Source of the DNA: Sphingomonadaceae bacterium | Lineage (GTDB): Bacteria > Pseudomonadota > Alphaproteobacteria > Sphingomonadales > Sphingomonadaceae | NCBI GenBank assembly: GCA_016462305.1 | Contig: JAEMTM010000002.1 | Span: 1 to 43,213, forward strand | Direction: 5' to 3' | DNA: 43,213 nucleotides | In this document: positions 1 through 7,845 of the stretch, in pieces | How the letters are laid out: each line of letters opens with the position of its first letter | How positions within the stretch are numbered: the first letter of the stretch is position 1 | The notes under the pieces: generated by a model | Told to the model about the DNA's origin: nothing | Database searches by the model: none | What the model saw: only the letters and a program-made list of their open reading frames with translations | Program-made: the position numbers and the translations under genes

Positions 1-84
1 CCGGTTCGCGCTTTTCGACCTCCGCGCCAGTTGCCTCAACGAAGGCCCGTCAAAATCATCTCGCAAACTAATCGATGCTCCCAT
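1..84 (-). mobile_element. 5' end of an IS630-like transposase gene (runs off the left edge)
   Basis: Only the first 28 codons are inside the window. They read MGASISLRDDFDGPSLRQ and continue with a basic LARRSKSANR stretch, which resembles the N-terminus of IS630-family transposases common in sphingomonads. The ATG (complement of 82-84) is preceded by a GGAGGA Shine-Dalgarno (complement of 91-96) with 6 nt spacing, so the start is well defined. The rest of the transposase lies outside, so it cannot be said whether the element is intact. It sits just downstream of the last gene of the minus-strand catabolic operon, consistent with a mobile boundary to the cluster. The family call rests on recall of the N-terminal pattern only. 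Confidence 0.62.
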
Positions 85-343
85 GTCGCGTCCTCCAAGC
101 AAAGAACAACATAGAATTAGACTTTTTACCGCTTGGGAATCCCAAATCTGAGTCAGCCTCAGCGCAGCTTGGTAATCGTTCGACTGAACAATCCCAATTG
201 GTTACAAGCGCGCACCGTCACTTTGCTCTATAATGGCATCCGTGCGAACACTGTCTAATGGGATAGCGTAAAGGTAAACGAAACCATCGCACCCGAGATA
301 TTCAAGGCACCGACCGGCTTTATGAAAGCGAAATAATGCATGG
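85..343. other. Non-coding stretch between IS630-like gene and catabolic operon
   Basis: No convincing gene is seen here. The first part probably contains the insertion-sequence terminus. A 13-base inverted repeat, TTGGGA-a-TCCCAA, lies at 133-145 and could be part of that end, but the exact IS boundary cannot be fixed without a second copy. The remainder (about 165-343) shows no shared operator and no clear terminator for the operon that ends at 344. Confidence 0.4.
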
Positions 344-1516
344 CTATTCGACCGCACCGCTTCGCACTAACGCTGTGATACTGGGTTCGTCATAGCCGAG
401 CGACGCCAGAATTGAAGAAGTGTGTTGGCCGGCATCGGGAATGATACGCGATACCCCGAGGCGACGACCGTTCATTTCAATGGGAATGAGCGGAAGCCGT
501 GTTTCGCCGCCGCCATTTAGCGCGACGGGTTCGAGCCCACCACTTGCTTCGAGATGCGGGTCGTCAAACATATCCTCCGGCCGAGCGATAGGCGCGAAGG
601 GCAGGCCGGAACCTTCAAGTTTCGTAATAATTTCGTCCCGGGTAAACGCCTGCATCACGTCACGAATAATAGGCATGATCCGGTCGCGCGCCAGCACGCG
701 GACATTGTTGGCGCGAAGCGTTTCGTCCGCCCATAAGTCGTCGAGGCCGAACAGGGCACAGAATTTCTCCCAGAGGCTGTCGGTGACAACGCCGATAAAG
801 ACCGGATCGTCCTTGGTCTCGAATACATCATAGACTGCCCACGCAGAGATGCGCGCGGGCATTGGGGCGGCGGCCTGGCCAGTGACGGCCATTTGCGCCA
901 TATGCTGCGCGATTAGGTAGACCGTGGTTTCGAAGAGTGCCGTCTGTACTTTCTGACCCCTACCAGTGCGGTGGCGTTCCTCGAGTGCGGCTTGTACTGC
1001 GATAACGCCAAACATTCCGCCTGTAATATCAACCACGCTAGACCCAGCTCGTAAAGGGCGCCCGGGCGGTCCGGTCATATAGGCAAGTCCACCCATCATT
1101 TGCGCAACCTCGTCCAACGCGGTTCGTTGCTCGTAGGGGCCTTTCAGAAAGCCTTTAGCCGAACAGTAAATGAGTCGGGGATTAGTTGCGGATAGGCTTT
1201 CATAGCTTAGGCCTAATCTGTCCATCGCACCGGGGCGGTAATTCTCGACCAGCACGTCGGCGCTGTCTATCAACTTTCTTGCGACTGCAATGCCATCCGT
1301 CGATTTCAGGTCGAGGCAGATACTTTGCTTGCCCCTGTTGAAGGTTGGGAAATAACCCGCACCCGACCCGAGTAGGGTCCTTGTTCGGTCTCCGCCGATC
1401 GGCTCTACATGAATTACCTCTGCCCCTAATGCCGCGAAGATTGCGCCGACCGATGGCCCCATAATCATATGGGCGAACTCGACCACACGAATACCAGAAA
1501 GAGGCGTGTCGCTCAT
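344..1516 (-). CDS. CaiB/BaiF (class III) CoA-transferase
   Basis: A 390-residue family III CoA-transferase. The N-terminal GIRVVEFAHMIMGPSVG segment, the FNRGKQSICLDLK strand and the ENYRPGAMDRLGL motif are typical. Asp163 in VVDITGGM matches the catalytic aspartate that forms the acyl anhydride in this family. It moves CoA from a donor thioester to a carboxylic acid in the cytosol. The ATG overlaps the stop of the HMG-CoA-lyase-like gene by 4 bases (ATGA), so it is the last gene of a tightly coupled operon with a LeuCD-type hydratase. From that context I infer that it activates a hydroxy-dicarboxylate such as a citramalate or substituted malate. Family is certain; substrate is not visible. 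Confidence 0.9.
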   Translation of the reverse strand: MSDTPLSGIRVVEFAHMIMGPSVGAIFAALGAEVIHVEPIGGDRTRTLLGSGAGYFPTFNRGKQSICLDLKSTDGIAVARKLIDSADVLVENYRPGAMDRLGLSYESLSATNPRLIYCSAKGFLKGPYEQRTALDEVAQMMGGLAYMTGPPGRPLRAGSSVVDITGGMFGVIAVQAALEERHRTGRGQKVQTALFETTVYLIAQHMAQMAVTGQAAAPMPARISAWAVYDVFETKDDPVFIGVVTDSLWEKFCALFGLDDLWADETLRANNVRVLARDRIMPIIRDVMQAFTRDEIITKLEGSGLPFAPIARPEDMFDDPHLEASGGLEPVALNGGGETRLPLIPIEMNGRRLGVSRIIPDAGQHTSSILASLGYDEPSITALVRSGAVE

Positions 1517-2433
1517 ACCGATTTCCTTTGCGCGAAATCGAGCGGAAGACCGGCATCCGGCGTAAAACCGTACAGTTCTTCACCGGGCAACGCTGCTGCG
1601 ACAATTTCCCGGACCTTGAGCAATTTTTCAAGATCTATACCCGTCTCGAGTCCCATCGCCTGAAGCATGAACACCAAATCCTCGGTGACGATATTGCCCG
1701 AAGCCCCCGGCGCAAACGGACAACCGCCAATCCCGCCGAGCGAGGCATCGAAAGTGGTGATGCCCTCCTCCAGCCCCGCGAGGACGTTCGCTAGACCCAA
1801 CCCGCGCGTATTGTGGAGGTGGAGCGTGGTCATATATTGCTTGCCGACCGCAGCCTGTACCTTGCGTGTAAGGCGCTTGACTTGAGCGGGGTCGGCATAA
1901 CCTGTCGTATCGGAAAGGCTCAGTTCCTTTGCACCTGCCTCAACTGCTGCTTCGGCGAGGCGAACAACCTGGTCCTCGGGCACATGACCTTCAATGGTGC
2001 AGCCGAACGCAGTCGAAAGCCCGACCGCAAAATGGATTCCTGCGGCTTCGGCCATTTCAGCTATTGTGCAGATTTCTGCGATCATCGTGCGGTGGTCTTT
2101 CCGTACATTTTTGATCGAATGCGTCTCCGACATCGAAAAGGGGATGGACATGCCGTGCACCCCCGCCTCGACGGCCCGCGCCGCACCCATGGCGTTCGGA
2201 ACAAGCGTTACGACATTGAGGCCCGGAATGGTCTTGGCAAAGGCGACAACTTGAGCGGTGTCGGCAAGTTGCGGAAGCAATGTGGGCGGCACAAAGCTAC
2301 CCACCTCGATCTCGCGCACGCCCGCTTCCGCCTCGGCCTGGATCCAGGCCTTTTTGGCCTCGAATGGCATGATGCTTTGAATGCTTTGTAACCCGTCGCG
2401 CGTGCCGACTTCGCTGACAAGAATTGCGGTCAT
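1513..2433 (-). CDS. HMG-CoA lyase-like (HMGL/DRE-TIM) acyl-CoA lyase
   Basis: A 306-residue DRE-TIM metallolyase. Visible motifs are EVGTRDGLQ (Arg12, Asp13, metal and catalysis), HLHNTRG (His205, His207, metal ligands) and GGIGGCPFAPGASGN (Cys238, Asn247). HMG-CoA lyases usually read H-C-H-D-T-Y-G; the H-L-H-N-T-R-G variant suggests a different 3-hydroxyacyl-CoA substrate. The start was placed at the ATG at 2433 because it overlaps the LeuD stop (ATGA) and begins directly at the MTAILVSEVGTRDG motif; an upstream in-frame start lies inside LeuD. Between a LeuCD hydratase and a CaiB transferase, a role in cleaving citramalyl-CoA-like thioesters to acetyl-CoA plus a 2-oxoacid is inferred. Confidence 0.85.
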   Translation of the reverse strand: MTAILVSEVGTRDGLQSIQSIMPFEAKKAWIQAEAEAGVREIEVGSFVPPTLLPQLADTAQVVAFAKTIPGLNVVTLVPNAMGAARAVEAGVHGMSIPFSMSETHSIKNVRKDHRTMIAEICTIAEMAEAAGIHFAVGLSTAFGCTIEGHVPEDQVVRLAEAAVEAGAKELSLSDTTGYADPAQVKRLTRKVQAAVGKQYMTTLHLHNTRGLGLANVLAGLEEGITTFDASLGGIGGCPFAPGASGNIVTEDLVFMLQAMGLETGIDLEKLLKVREIVAAALPGEELYGFTPDAGLPLDFAQRKSV

Positions 2434-3023
2434 ACCGTTGCCCCAAAATAAATCCACGGACGTTTCGCTCGGTCAGCGGCTTGCCACGTGGTGATTGCAT
2501 GCGCGTGTTTCAGCGTCAGGTCTATCGCGTCAAGTCCTTCGAGCAGCATAGTTTTTTCGTCTTGTCCAATATCGAACTGGCGTCCGTTGACCGCCTGTGC
2601 AGTCAAGTCGACAATGGCATTGCCACCTGCAAGTATACCGATAAATGTTCGTGGTAAGGAAATGGGCACGATCCCATTGCGGATGCAGTTATTATAGAAA
2701 ATAGGCGCAAAGCTCTCTGCAATTACACATCTTATTCCATATTCTGCGAGTGCCCATACGGCGTGCTCGCGGCTGGAGCCGCAGCCGAAATTTGCGCCGC
2801 TCGCCAATATCTTCGCATCGCGATACTCGGGCTGGTTGAGAACGAAGTCTGGGTTTTCGGAACGTGTTTTCGCGTCATAATAACGCCAAGGCGCAAACAA
2901 GCCATCGGCGAGGCCGGTTTTGCCCGTCGATCTCATCTCGCGGGAGGGAATGATCGTATCTGTATCGACATTGTCGCGGATCAGAGGCGCAACCACAGAT
3001 GTTAGAGAGGTGAAAGGCGTCAT
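2430..3023 (-). CDS. LeuD-like hydratase/isomerase small subunit
   Basis: A 197-residue swivel-domain subunit of the aconitase/isopropylmalate isomerase superfamily. It has NVDTDTIIP (residues 18-26), the GANFGCGSSREHA signature (76-88) and ESFAPIFYNNCIRNGI, all typical of LeuD. It pairs with the LeuC-like subunit encoded immediately upstream; the start overlaps the LeuC stop by 4 bases (ATGA). There is no leuA or leuB here, and the neighbours are a CoA-transferase and an HMGL-type lyase, so leucine biosynthesis is unlikely. Relatives of LeuCD hydrate maleate, citraconate or dimethylmaleate, which fits a dicarboxylate catabolic role (inference). Confidence 0.88.
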   Translation of the reverse strand: MTPFTSLTSVVAPLIRDNVDTDTIIPSREMRSTGKTGLADGLFAPWRYYDAKTRSENPDFVLNQPEYRDAKILASGANFGCGSSREHAVWALAEYGIRCVIAESFAPIFYNNCIRNGIVPISLPRTFIGILAGGNAIVDLTAQAVNGRQFDIGQDEKTMLLEGLDAIDLTLKHAHAITTWQAADRAKRPWIYFGATV

Positions 3024-4369
3024 GGTGCGGTGATCCTGCCTGCGATCGCACTGGCGGCCACCACATCGGGGCTGGCGATATGCGTGCGAATTCCCGGTCC
3101 CTGCCGTCCTTCAAAGTTACGGTTGGTAGAAGAAATTACGCGACTGCCCGCCGGAAAGCTCTCGCCCCCCGAATAGAAGCAGAGCGAGCAACCGCTTTCT
3201 CGCCATTCGAAACCTGCCTTAACAAAGATTCGGTCAAGACCCTCCGCTTCCGCAGCGCGCTTGACCGCGGACGATCCCGGCACCACCAAAGCAAGGATGC
3301 CTTGGGCCTTAGTCTTGCCTTTGACGATGGCAGCGGCGCGGCGCAGGTCGGATAGGCGGGCGTTGGTGCAACTGCCGATAAAGGCGACATCGATTGCAAG
3401 GCCTGCAAGGGACTGTCCTGGTTCGAGGCCCATATAGTGCAGAGCGTTTATGTCGGCGTTAACAGGAACTGTTGCCGATAAGGCTACGCTTTGCGCAGGG
3501 GATGTACCCCAACTTATCATCGGTTCGATGCTCGCAGCATCAATGAAGATTTCAACATCAAAGTTAGCGCCATTGTCGGTGACAAGGTCGGACCAATCGG
3601 GCAGCGGATCGGGTGCGTAGCGGCGGCCTTGAAGATATGCGAAAGTGGCCTCATCTGGAGCGATGATCCCGGATAACGCCGCAAATTCGGTCGCCATATT
3701 GCATAAGGTCATACGCGCTTCCATGTCTAGCGCGCGAACCGTGTCGCCAGAGAATTCAACCACATGCCTGGCACCACCGCTCGCACCATGGTCGGCGATG
3801 AGACGAAGGATCATGTCCTTCGCGGTCACGCCGGGCGAGAGCTTACCTTCAAAAGTCACACGCATATTCTTGGGCTTGGCCACACGCAAAGTGCCGGTGG
3901 CCATCGCATGTTCGGCCTCGCTGCTACCAATGCCCCACGCGAAAGCACCGAACGCGCCTTGCGTGCAGGTGTGGCTGTCTGGCGCAATCAACGTACAGCC
4001 GGGAACAACGATGCCGAGTTCCGGAGAAATCACGTGTGTGATGCCCTGATCAGGATCATTGACATCGAACAGGGTAATCCCTGCTGCGTGACAGGCCGCA
4101 CGCGTTTCGGTGATGAAGGCATCGCCGCCAGGCATCAGCGTGCCGTCGCCGCGACCGGGACGGGTGTCGACTATATGGTCCATCACCGCAAAGACGCGCG
4201 CGGGATCAATTACAGCGCGGCCCGCCTCTGCCATCGACCTGAGCGCCGCGGCCCCCGTCCGCTCGTGCAGGAAAATACGGTCGATCGCGATCAACGCGTT
4301 TTCTCCGCCCAAATCGGTTACGACATGGGCATCCCAGATTTTCTCAAACAGGGTTTGCGGCTTAACCAG
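3020..4369 (-). CDS. LeuC-like [4Fe-4S] hydratase large subunit, probable CTG start
   Basis: Aconitase-superfamily large subunit. The [4Fe-4S] cysteines are present: SCTNAR and GCSLC, with LeuC-like 60 and 3 residue spacing (Cys334, Cys394, Cys397 if CTG is used). The substrate-proximal C-terminal stretch after GCSLC reads FYSGGESFPAG rather than the LeuC-typical LAMNPD type, arguing for a different substrate. A TTG at 4312 is open, but the frame continues upstream through KPQTLFEKIWDAHVV, the normal LeuC N-terminus, so TTG is too late. The only plausible initiator is CTG at 4369, five bases after a GGAGGG Shine-Dalgarno (complement of 4375-4380), overlapping the previous gene by 8 bases. Product 449 residues. 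It likely hydrates an unsaturated branched dicarboxylate with the adjacent LeuD. Confidence 0.86.
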   Translation of the reverse strand: MVKPQTLFEKIWDAHVVTDLGGENALIAIDRIFLHERTGAAALRSMAEAGRAVIDPARVFAVMDHIVDTRPGRGDGTLMPGGDAFITETRAACHAAGITLFDVNDPDQGITHVISPELGIVVPGCTLIAPDSHTCTQGAFGAFAWGIGSSEAEHAMATGTLRVAKPKNMRVTFEGKLSPGVTAKDMILRLIADHGASGGARHVVEFSGDTVRALDMEARMTLCNMATEFAALSGIIAPDEATFAYLQGRRYAPDPLPDWSDLVTDNGANFDVEIFIDAASIEPMISWGTSPAQSVALSATVPVNADINALHYMGLEPGQSLAGLAIDVAFIGSCTNARLSDLRRAAAIVKGKTKAQGILALVVPGSSAVKRAAEAEGLDRIFVKAGFEWRESGCSLCFYSGGESFPAGSRVISSTNRNFEGRQGPGIRTHIASPDVVAASAIAGRITAP

Positions 4370-4850
4370 TCTGTCCCTCCAGCGAGCGCCAGTCCTTGGT
4401 CACCAATTTTTCCTGAATTGCGGTGCGGGTTTCGAGCTTGCCATCGCGGATCCAGTGCCAAGTGCGACAGCGGCTTTGTCCGTCATCAGAAATCTGGATC
4501 ATCTCGTACAGGTAAAGCAACGGGTCACCCTGCCGCTGCCAGTACAGCATCACCGTGCGGCTATATTCATCAAGGCCGACTTCGGCTGCCCAGCCCTTGA
4601 TGAGTTCGTTGTCCCACCATACCCGCTTGTCACGATACGCGGCGGGGAATTCCCGAATATCAGTTCGTCCGTCGTCCCAAGTATAGTGGTTTGTCTGGTG
4701 ATAAGGATGGGGTCCGCTTTCTGGAAAGCGACAGAAGAGGCGCGACTTATGCTGGTCAATTTGCGCATCCTTATCATTGAAATAAGTGTAAGTGCCATCC
4801 CACACGCCCTCGTGACGCGCCAGCAAAGGCATATCTTCGCGAATTCCCAT
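4362..4850 (-). CDS. Lipocalin-like hypothetical protein (DUF3598-like?), paralogue A
   Basis: A 162-residue cytosolic-looking protein without signal peptide. It begins with a RHEGVWDGTYTYF segment, followed by CRFPESGPHPYHQ, YTWDDGRTD, YRDKRVWWD, YEMIQI and RTWHWIRDG. A clear paralogue lies at 10734-11183 with the same ordered motifs (G-x-W-x-GTY, CxFPxxGP, WDDGRT, YRDxRxxWD, EMIxI, RTWxW). The pattern of alternating aromatic strands suggests a beta-barrel small-ligand binder; I recall similar shapes in DUF3598 lipocalin-like proteins, but this is unproven. It starts 2 bases after the alpha/beta hydrolase stop and overlaps the LeuC start. Function unknown; possibly binding or isomerising a pathway intermediate. 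Confidence 0.75.
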   Translation of the reverse strand: MGIREDMPLLARHEGVWDGTYTYFNDKDAQIDQHKSRLFCRFPESGPHPYHQTNHYTWDDGRTDIREFPAAYRDKRVWWDNELIKGWAAEVGLDEYSRTVMLYWQRQGDPLLYLYEMIQISDDGQSRCRTWHWIRDGKLETRTAIQEKLVTKDWRSLEGQTG

Positions 4851-4852
4851 AG

Positions 4853-6211
4853 TCAGCTTCCTTCTCTTTGTAACAGCGCAAGATGATATGCACGCGCGGC
4901 GGTTGCCCGCATTAGCGCGCGGTGGTCTTTAGCCAAAGCCTCTGGTTCGAGGCATGAGGGATCGAAGCTGATCACATTGGCTGAAGAAGCTTGATACCAT
5001 GGCGTGAAGAATCGGCGCGCGCGCGTTATGGACCATGCCGCAGTCAGATAACTGCCAAAGCGGTCGGGCGCTAGGTCCGGAAACAATTGGACAGGATCGC
5101 CGCGTTCCGGATTTGGAATATCGACCGCAGTGCATCCAAGCGCGGTGCAGGCGGCTTCAATTACGGCTCGCCATTTATTCCATTCTGTTGGTATCTCATT
5201 GGGCCATCCGTCGGACAGGCCATGACCGGGCAGGTCGATGGCAGTTTCTCCCCCCGACATTTCGGTTCCCGGCGCATGGACAGTGAGCGTTGCACCACCT
5301 TTACGGCCTCTCCAGTGAATGAGGCCGTCGAAATCGGCGGTGTTCACATGGATAAATCCCGCTTTTTGATCGTCGGGCAGCGCCGGGCAATCCCGCAAAG
5401 GAAGCGTTCGAAGAAATAAAAGGCTAGCCTCATGCAAGTCGGTTGGCGTCGAAACCTTCCGCGCTTCCCAGCTTGCGGGCATAACGCCCAAGCGGTCGAT
5501 ATGCGCCTGTAGGGGGTCGCCGTCATAGGCGGTGATCAGCACGGGTGGCGTAATTGCATCAGGCGGCGGAATGTCACGTGGGGCGCGCAGCACAGCGCCA
5601 TATCCCAGGCGGTAAGAGTCGCCAGCATCGAGCATTTCCATCACGACAGCGTGGATGCGGGCCGGATCGTCGTGGGCGACCGAAAGTCGCGCTTCCGGTC
5701 GCACGTCGAACCAAGGAAAAAACCAGCTTTGTTCAAGAATGCGATTCCACAGCCAAGTTAGATGTTCGCCATAGCGCGACGGCAGGAATGGCGGCAGATA
5801 GGCGTCGCCGAACACAGCCATTTCTTCCGACGTCCAGATCGCATAACCGCCTACGGCCAGTCCGGTGAACATTTCCGGATGGCGTTTCAACGCATTTACC
5901 AGAATGATTCCACCCGAATGAAAACCGAAGGCCGCTGTCCGCTCTATTCCGAGTGCGCCGACGAATTCGACAATGGCTTCGGCATAGTCGCTGATGTCAG
6001 GGTCTGCCTTCGCCAGCGGAGCGGATTGACCAAAACCCGGCGTGTCAGGCGCGATACAGGTGAAATGTTCCCCCCATTCGCGCATCAGCGATTCATATTC
6101 GGCCGACGAGCGCGGACTTTGATGCACCATGAGCAGTGACGGGCCGCTGCCGCACCGACGATAATGGACGGTTCGACCATTGATTGTCAGATAGTGGCGG
6201 CTCAATCTCAT
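4853..6211 (-). CDS. Alpha/beta hydrolase with extra degenerate hydrolase-like C-terminal half
   Basis: The 452-residue product is much longer than a usual 270-residue alpha/beta hydrolase. Residues 1-270 form a complete domain: oxyanion region MVHQSP, nucleophile elbow GFHSGG (Ser99), acid candidates Asp230/Asp232 in AYDGDP and His260 in DLHEASLL. Residues about 280-452 contain LTVHAPG and DLPGHGLSDGWP, which look like the N-terminal half of a second alpha/beta hydrolase but with no nucleophile elbow. The ATG at 6211 has no Shine-Dalgarno and lies 7 bases from an operator and predicted -10, suggesting a leaderless transcript. Divergent from a maleamate-amidase-like gene, it recalls NicD (N-formylmaleamate deformylase) beside NicF in nicotinate catabolism; that role is inferred only. 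Confidence 0.82.
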   Translation of the reverse strand: MRLSRHYLTINGRTVHYRRCGSGPSLLMVHQSPRSSAEYESLMREWGEHFTCIAPDTPGFGQSAPLAKADPDISDYAEAIVEFVGALGIERTAAFGFHSGGIILVNALKRHPEMFTGLAVGGYAIWTSEEMAVFGDAYLPPFLPSRYGEHLTWLWNRILEQSWFFPWFDVRPEARLSVAHDDPARIHAVVMEMLDAGDSYRLGYGAVLRAPRDIPPPDAITPPVLITAYDGDPLQAHIDRLGVMPASWEARKVSTPTDLHEASLLFLRTLPLRDCPALPDDQKAGFIHVNTADFDGLIHWRGRKGGATLTVHAPGTEMSGGETAIDLPGHGLSDGWPNEIPTEWNKWRAVIEAACTALGCTAVDIPNPERGDPVQLFPDLAPDRFGSYLTAAWSITRARRFFTPWYQASSANVISFDPSCLEPEALAKDHRALMRATAARAYHLALLQREGS

Positions 6212-6218
6212 GCGCAAA

Positions 6219-6236
6219 AATTTGTCCGGACAAATT
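6219..6236. promoter_or_regulatory. Operator 1: 18-base perfect palindrome in divergent promoter
   Basis: AATTTGTCCGGACAAATT is a perfect palindrome between two divergent operons. Its core TTGTCCGGACAA recurs at four other promoter regions in this window. For the minus-strand operon a TTGTCG box (complement of 6242-6247) and an AAATTT box (complement of 6218-6223), 18 bases apart, straddle the palindrome, so binding would block RNA polymerase. The TTGT-N4-ACAA shape is that of HutC/AraR/TreR-type GntR operators; the GntR regulator at 26736-27461 is the obvious candidate. Confidence 0.82.
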
Positions 6237-6286
6237 GCTCTCGACAAGCCCTTATCGCTTGGGCAAAAGGCTGGCAAGGGCAGGAG

Positions 6287-6976
6287 ATGAATTTGATGAG
6301 CCTGATCGGCACAAAAATGGTCAGTGACGGGAAGACGGCACGGCAGCTGTTTGAAGAAGTCATGGCCAATCCCGCACGAAAAAAGTTCGGATTCGGGGAA
6401 AAACTGGCCATCGTCAACGTCGATTTTCAGCAGGCCTATACGCGTACCGATATGTTTGCGACTGCCTATGAGACCGACCCGCGCCAGATTGAATATGTGA
6501 ACGTCATTTCGCGGCTGGCGCGGAACGAAGGAATGCCGGTTATCTGGTCACGCGTGGGCTACATAGAAAACGCTGGCGATGCTGGGGTGTGGGGCACCCG
6601 GACAGATACGCCCGATTCGCTGCAGAATATCAAATATGGTTCGCAGCGTCATGCTTTCGACCCGCGGTGCCAGATCGAACCTAATGACCTGCAATATACC
6701 AAGCGAATGCCAAGCGCTTTTTTCGAAACACCGCTCGCCAGTTACCTGACCTGGCACAAAGTCGACACAGTGGTGGTTACCGGCGGCAGCACCTCGGGAT
6801 GCGTTCGAGCGACAGCGGTGGATGCTCTCAGCCACGGCTATCGCGCCATCGTTCCCATCGAAACCTGCGCCGACAAGCATGAAAGCTATCACTTTGCCAA
6901 TTTGACGGACCTGCAGCTGAAATATGCCGATGTCGAGTCGGTGCAGAGTGTCATTGACTGGCTTGAGGCGCGCTAA
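6287..6976 (+). CDS. Isochorismatase-fold cysteine amidohydrolase (maleamate amidase/carbamoylsarcosinase-like)
   Basis: A 229-residue isochorismatase-superfamily hydrolase with the complete triad: Asp46 (VNVDFQQAY), Lys139 (YTKRMPSAF) and Cys172 (GGSTSGCVRATAVDA). The TSGCVRATAVDALSHGYR style is that of N-carbamoylsarcosine amidases and NicF-type maleamate amidohydrolases rather than nicotinamidases. It would hydrolyse a terminal amide in the cytosol, releasing ammonia. ATG 6287 has AAGGG 6 bases upstream; a second in-frame ATG at 6296 has AGGAG 9 bases upstream, and either may be used. It leads the plus-strand operon behind operator 1 and its TAATG junction couples it to the next gene. Likely deamidates a ring-opened intermediate (inference). 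Confidence 0.88.
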   Translation: MNLMSLIGTKMVSDGKTARQLFEEVMANPARKKFGFGEKLAIVNVDFQQAYTRTDMFATAYETDPRQIEYVNVISRLARNEGMPVIWSRVGYIENAGDAGVWGTRTDTPDSLQNIKYGSQRHAFDPRCQIEPNDLQYTKRMPSAFFETPLASYLTWHKVDTVVVTGGSTSGCVRATAVDALSHGYRAIVPIETCADKHESYHFANLTDLQLKYADVESVQSVIDWLEAR

Positions 6977-7845
6977 TGCACGAAGGTGCCCCTGACCCCG
7001 GACTGTATGATTTTTCACCCTATCGGGATCGCAAAAGCATTGTCTGGCCCGGCGGTAAAAGCTGCGCTGTCTGGGTTGCACCCAATCTCGAATATTATGA
7101 GGTCGATCCGCCCGCGCACCCCAAACGCAAGGCATGGGCCCGGCCCCATCCCGATGTAGTCGGCTATTCCCACCGCGATCACTCGAATCGCGTATCGCAT
7201 TGGCGCATGGCTGATGTAATGAGCAAGCATGGTTTCCCGGGTTCGGTCAGCCTCTCAGTTGCTTTATGCCAGCACCACCCTGAGGTCGTGGCTGATGCAA
7301 AGGCGCGCGGTTGGGAGTTTTTCAGTCACGGCATTTACAACACGCGCTACGCATACGACATGTCGGAAGAGCAGGAGCGCGCTATCATCGAGGATTCGAT
7401 TGCGACCGTGCGTGAGGCAACAGGCCAGACAATCCGCGGCTGGCTTGCGCCGGCGTTGACGCACACGCCGCATACACTCGATCTGATCGCTGCATATGGT
7501 CTAGAGTATACCTGCGACCTTTATCACGACGATCAGGTGCAGCCGGTAAAGACTGCGACCGGCAAGCTCGTTTCGATCCCCTACAGCCTTGAGGTCAACG
7601 ACCATTATGGCTTTTTCATCTACAATATGAGCCCGCGTGAATATGCGGACACGCTGGTGCGGCAATATGAACGGCTTGCGGATGAGGGCGGTACCGTAAT
7701 GTGCATCCCATTGCATGCTTATTTGATCGGTCAGCCGCATCGGATCGGGCCGTTCGAAGAAGCGTTGCGCTATATCGCGGCCGACGGACGGGCTTGGCTG
7801 ACGAAGGCAGGCGATATTGTTGACGCATGGAGAGCGCAGCAGTGA
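6976..7845 (+). CDS. PuuE-like polysaccharide-deacetylase-fold hydrolase (paralogue 1)
   Basis: A 289-residue NodB/polysaccharide-deacetylase-fold protein without signal peptide. The Asp-Asp metal motif of true deacetylases is replaced by NLEYYE; other fold markers are FFSHGIYNTR, GWLAPALTHT, YTCDLYHDDQ and IPLHAYLIGQPHR near the end. This is the pattern of the cytosolic allantoinase PuuE / cyclic-imidase branch, which hydrolyses cyclic amides rather than sugars. Start overlaps the amidohydrolase stop (TAATG). A second paralogue follows directly and a third is at 33661. I infer ring opening of a cyclic imide, lactam or ureide; the exact substrate is unknown. Confidence 0.82.
   Translation: MHEGAPDPGLYDFSPYRDRKSIVWPGGKSCAVWVAPNLEYYEVDPPAHPKRKAWARPHPDVVGYSHRDHSNRVSHWRMADVMSKHGFPGSVSLSVALCQHHPEVVADAKARGWEFFSHGIYNTRYAYDMSEEQERAIIEDSIATVREATGQTIRGWLAPALTHTPHTLDLIAAYGLEYTCDLYHDDQVQPVKTATGKLVSIPYSLEVNDHYGFFIYNMSPREYADTLVRQYERLADEGGTVMCIPLHAYLIGQPHRIGPFEEALRYIAADGRAWLTKAGDIVDAWRAQQ

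Noticed and set aside
3020..4369. LeuC/LeuD as leucine biosynthesis genes
   Set aside because: No leuA or leuB is near, the active-site flanks differ (CSLCFYSGG), and the genes are coupled to an HMGL lyase and a CoA-transferase behind a catabolic operator.
3764..4600. 278-codon open frame on the plus strand
   Set aside because: Antisense to LeuC and the lipocalin-like gene, both with clear motifs; composition is that of a shadow frame.
6164..6286. Upstream extension of the isochorismatase gene
   Set aside because: It would run through operator 1 and the divergent promoter; the family N-terminus and Shine-Dalgarno support the ATG at 6287 or 6296.
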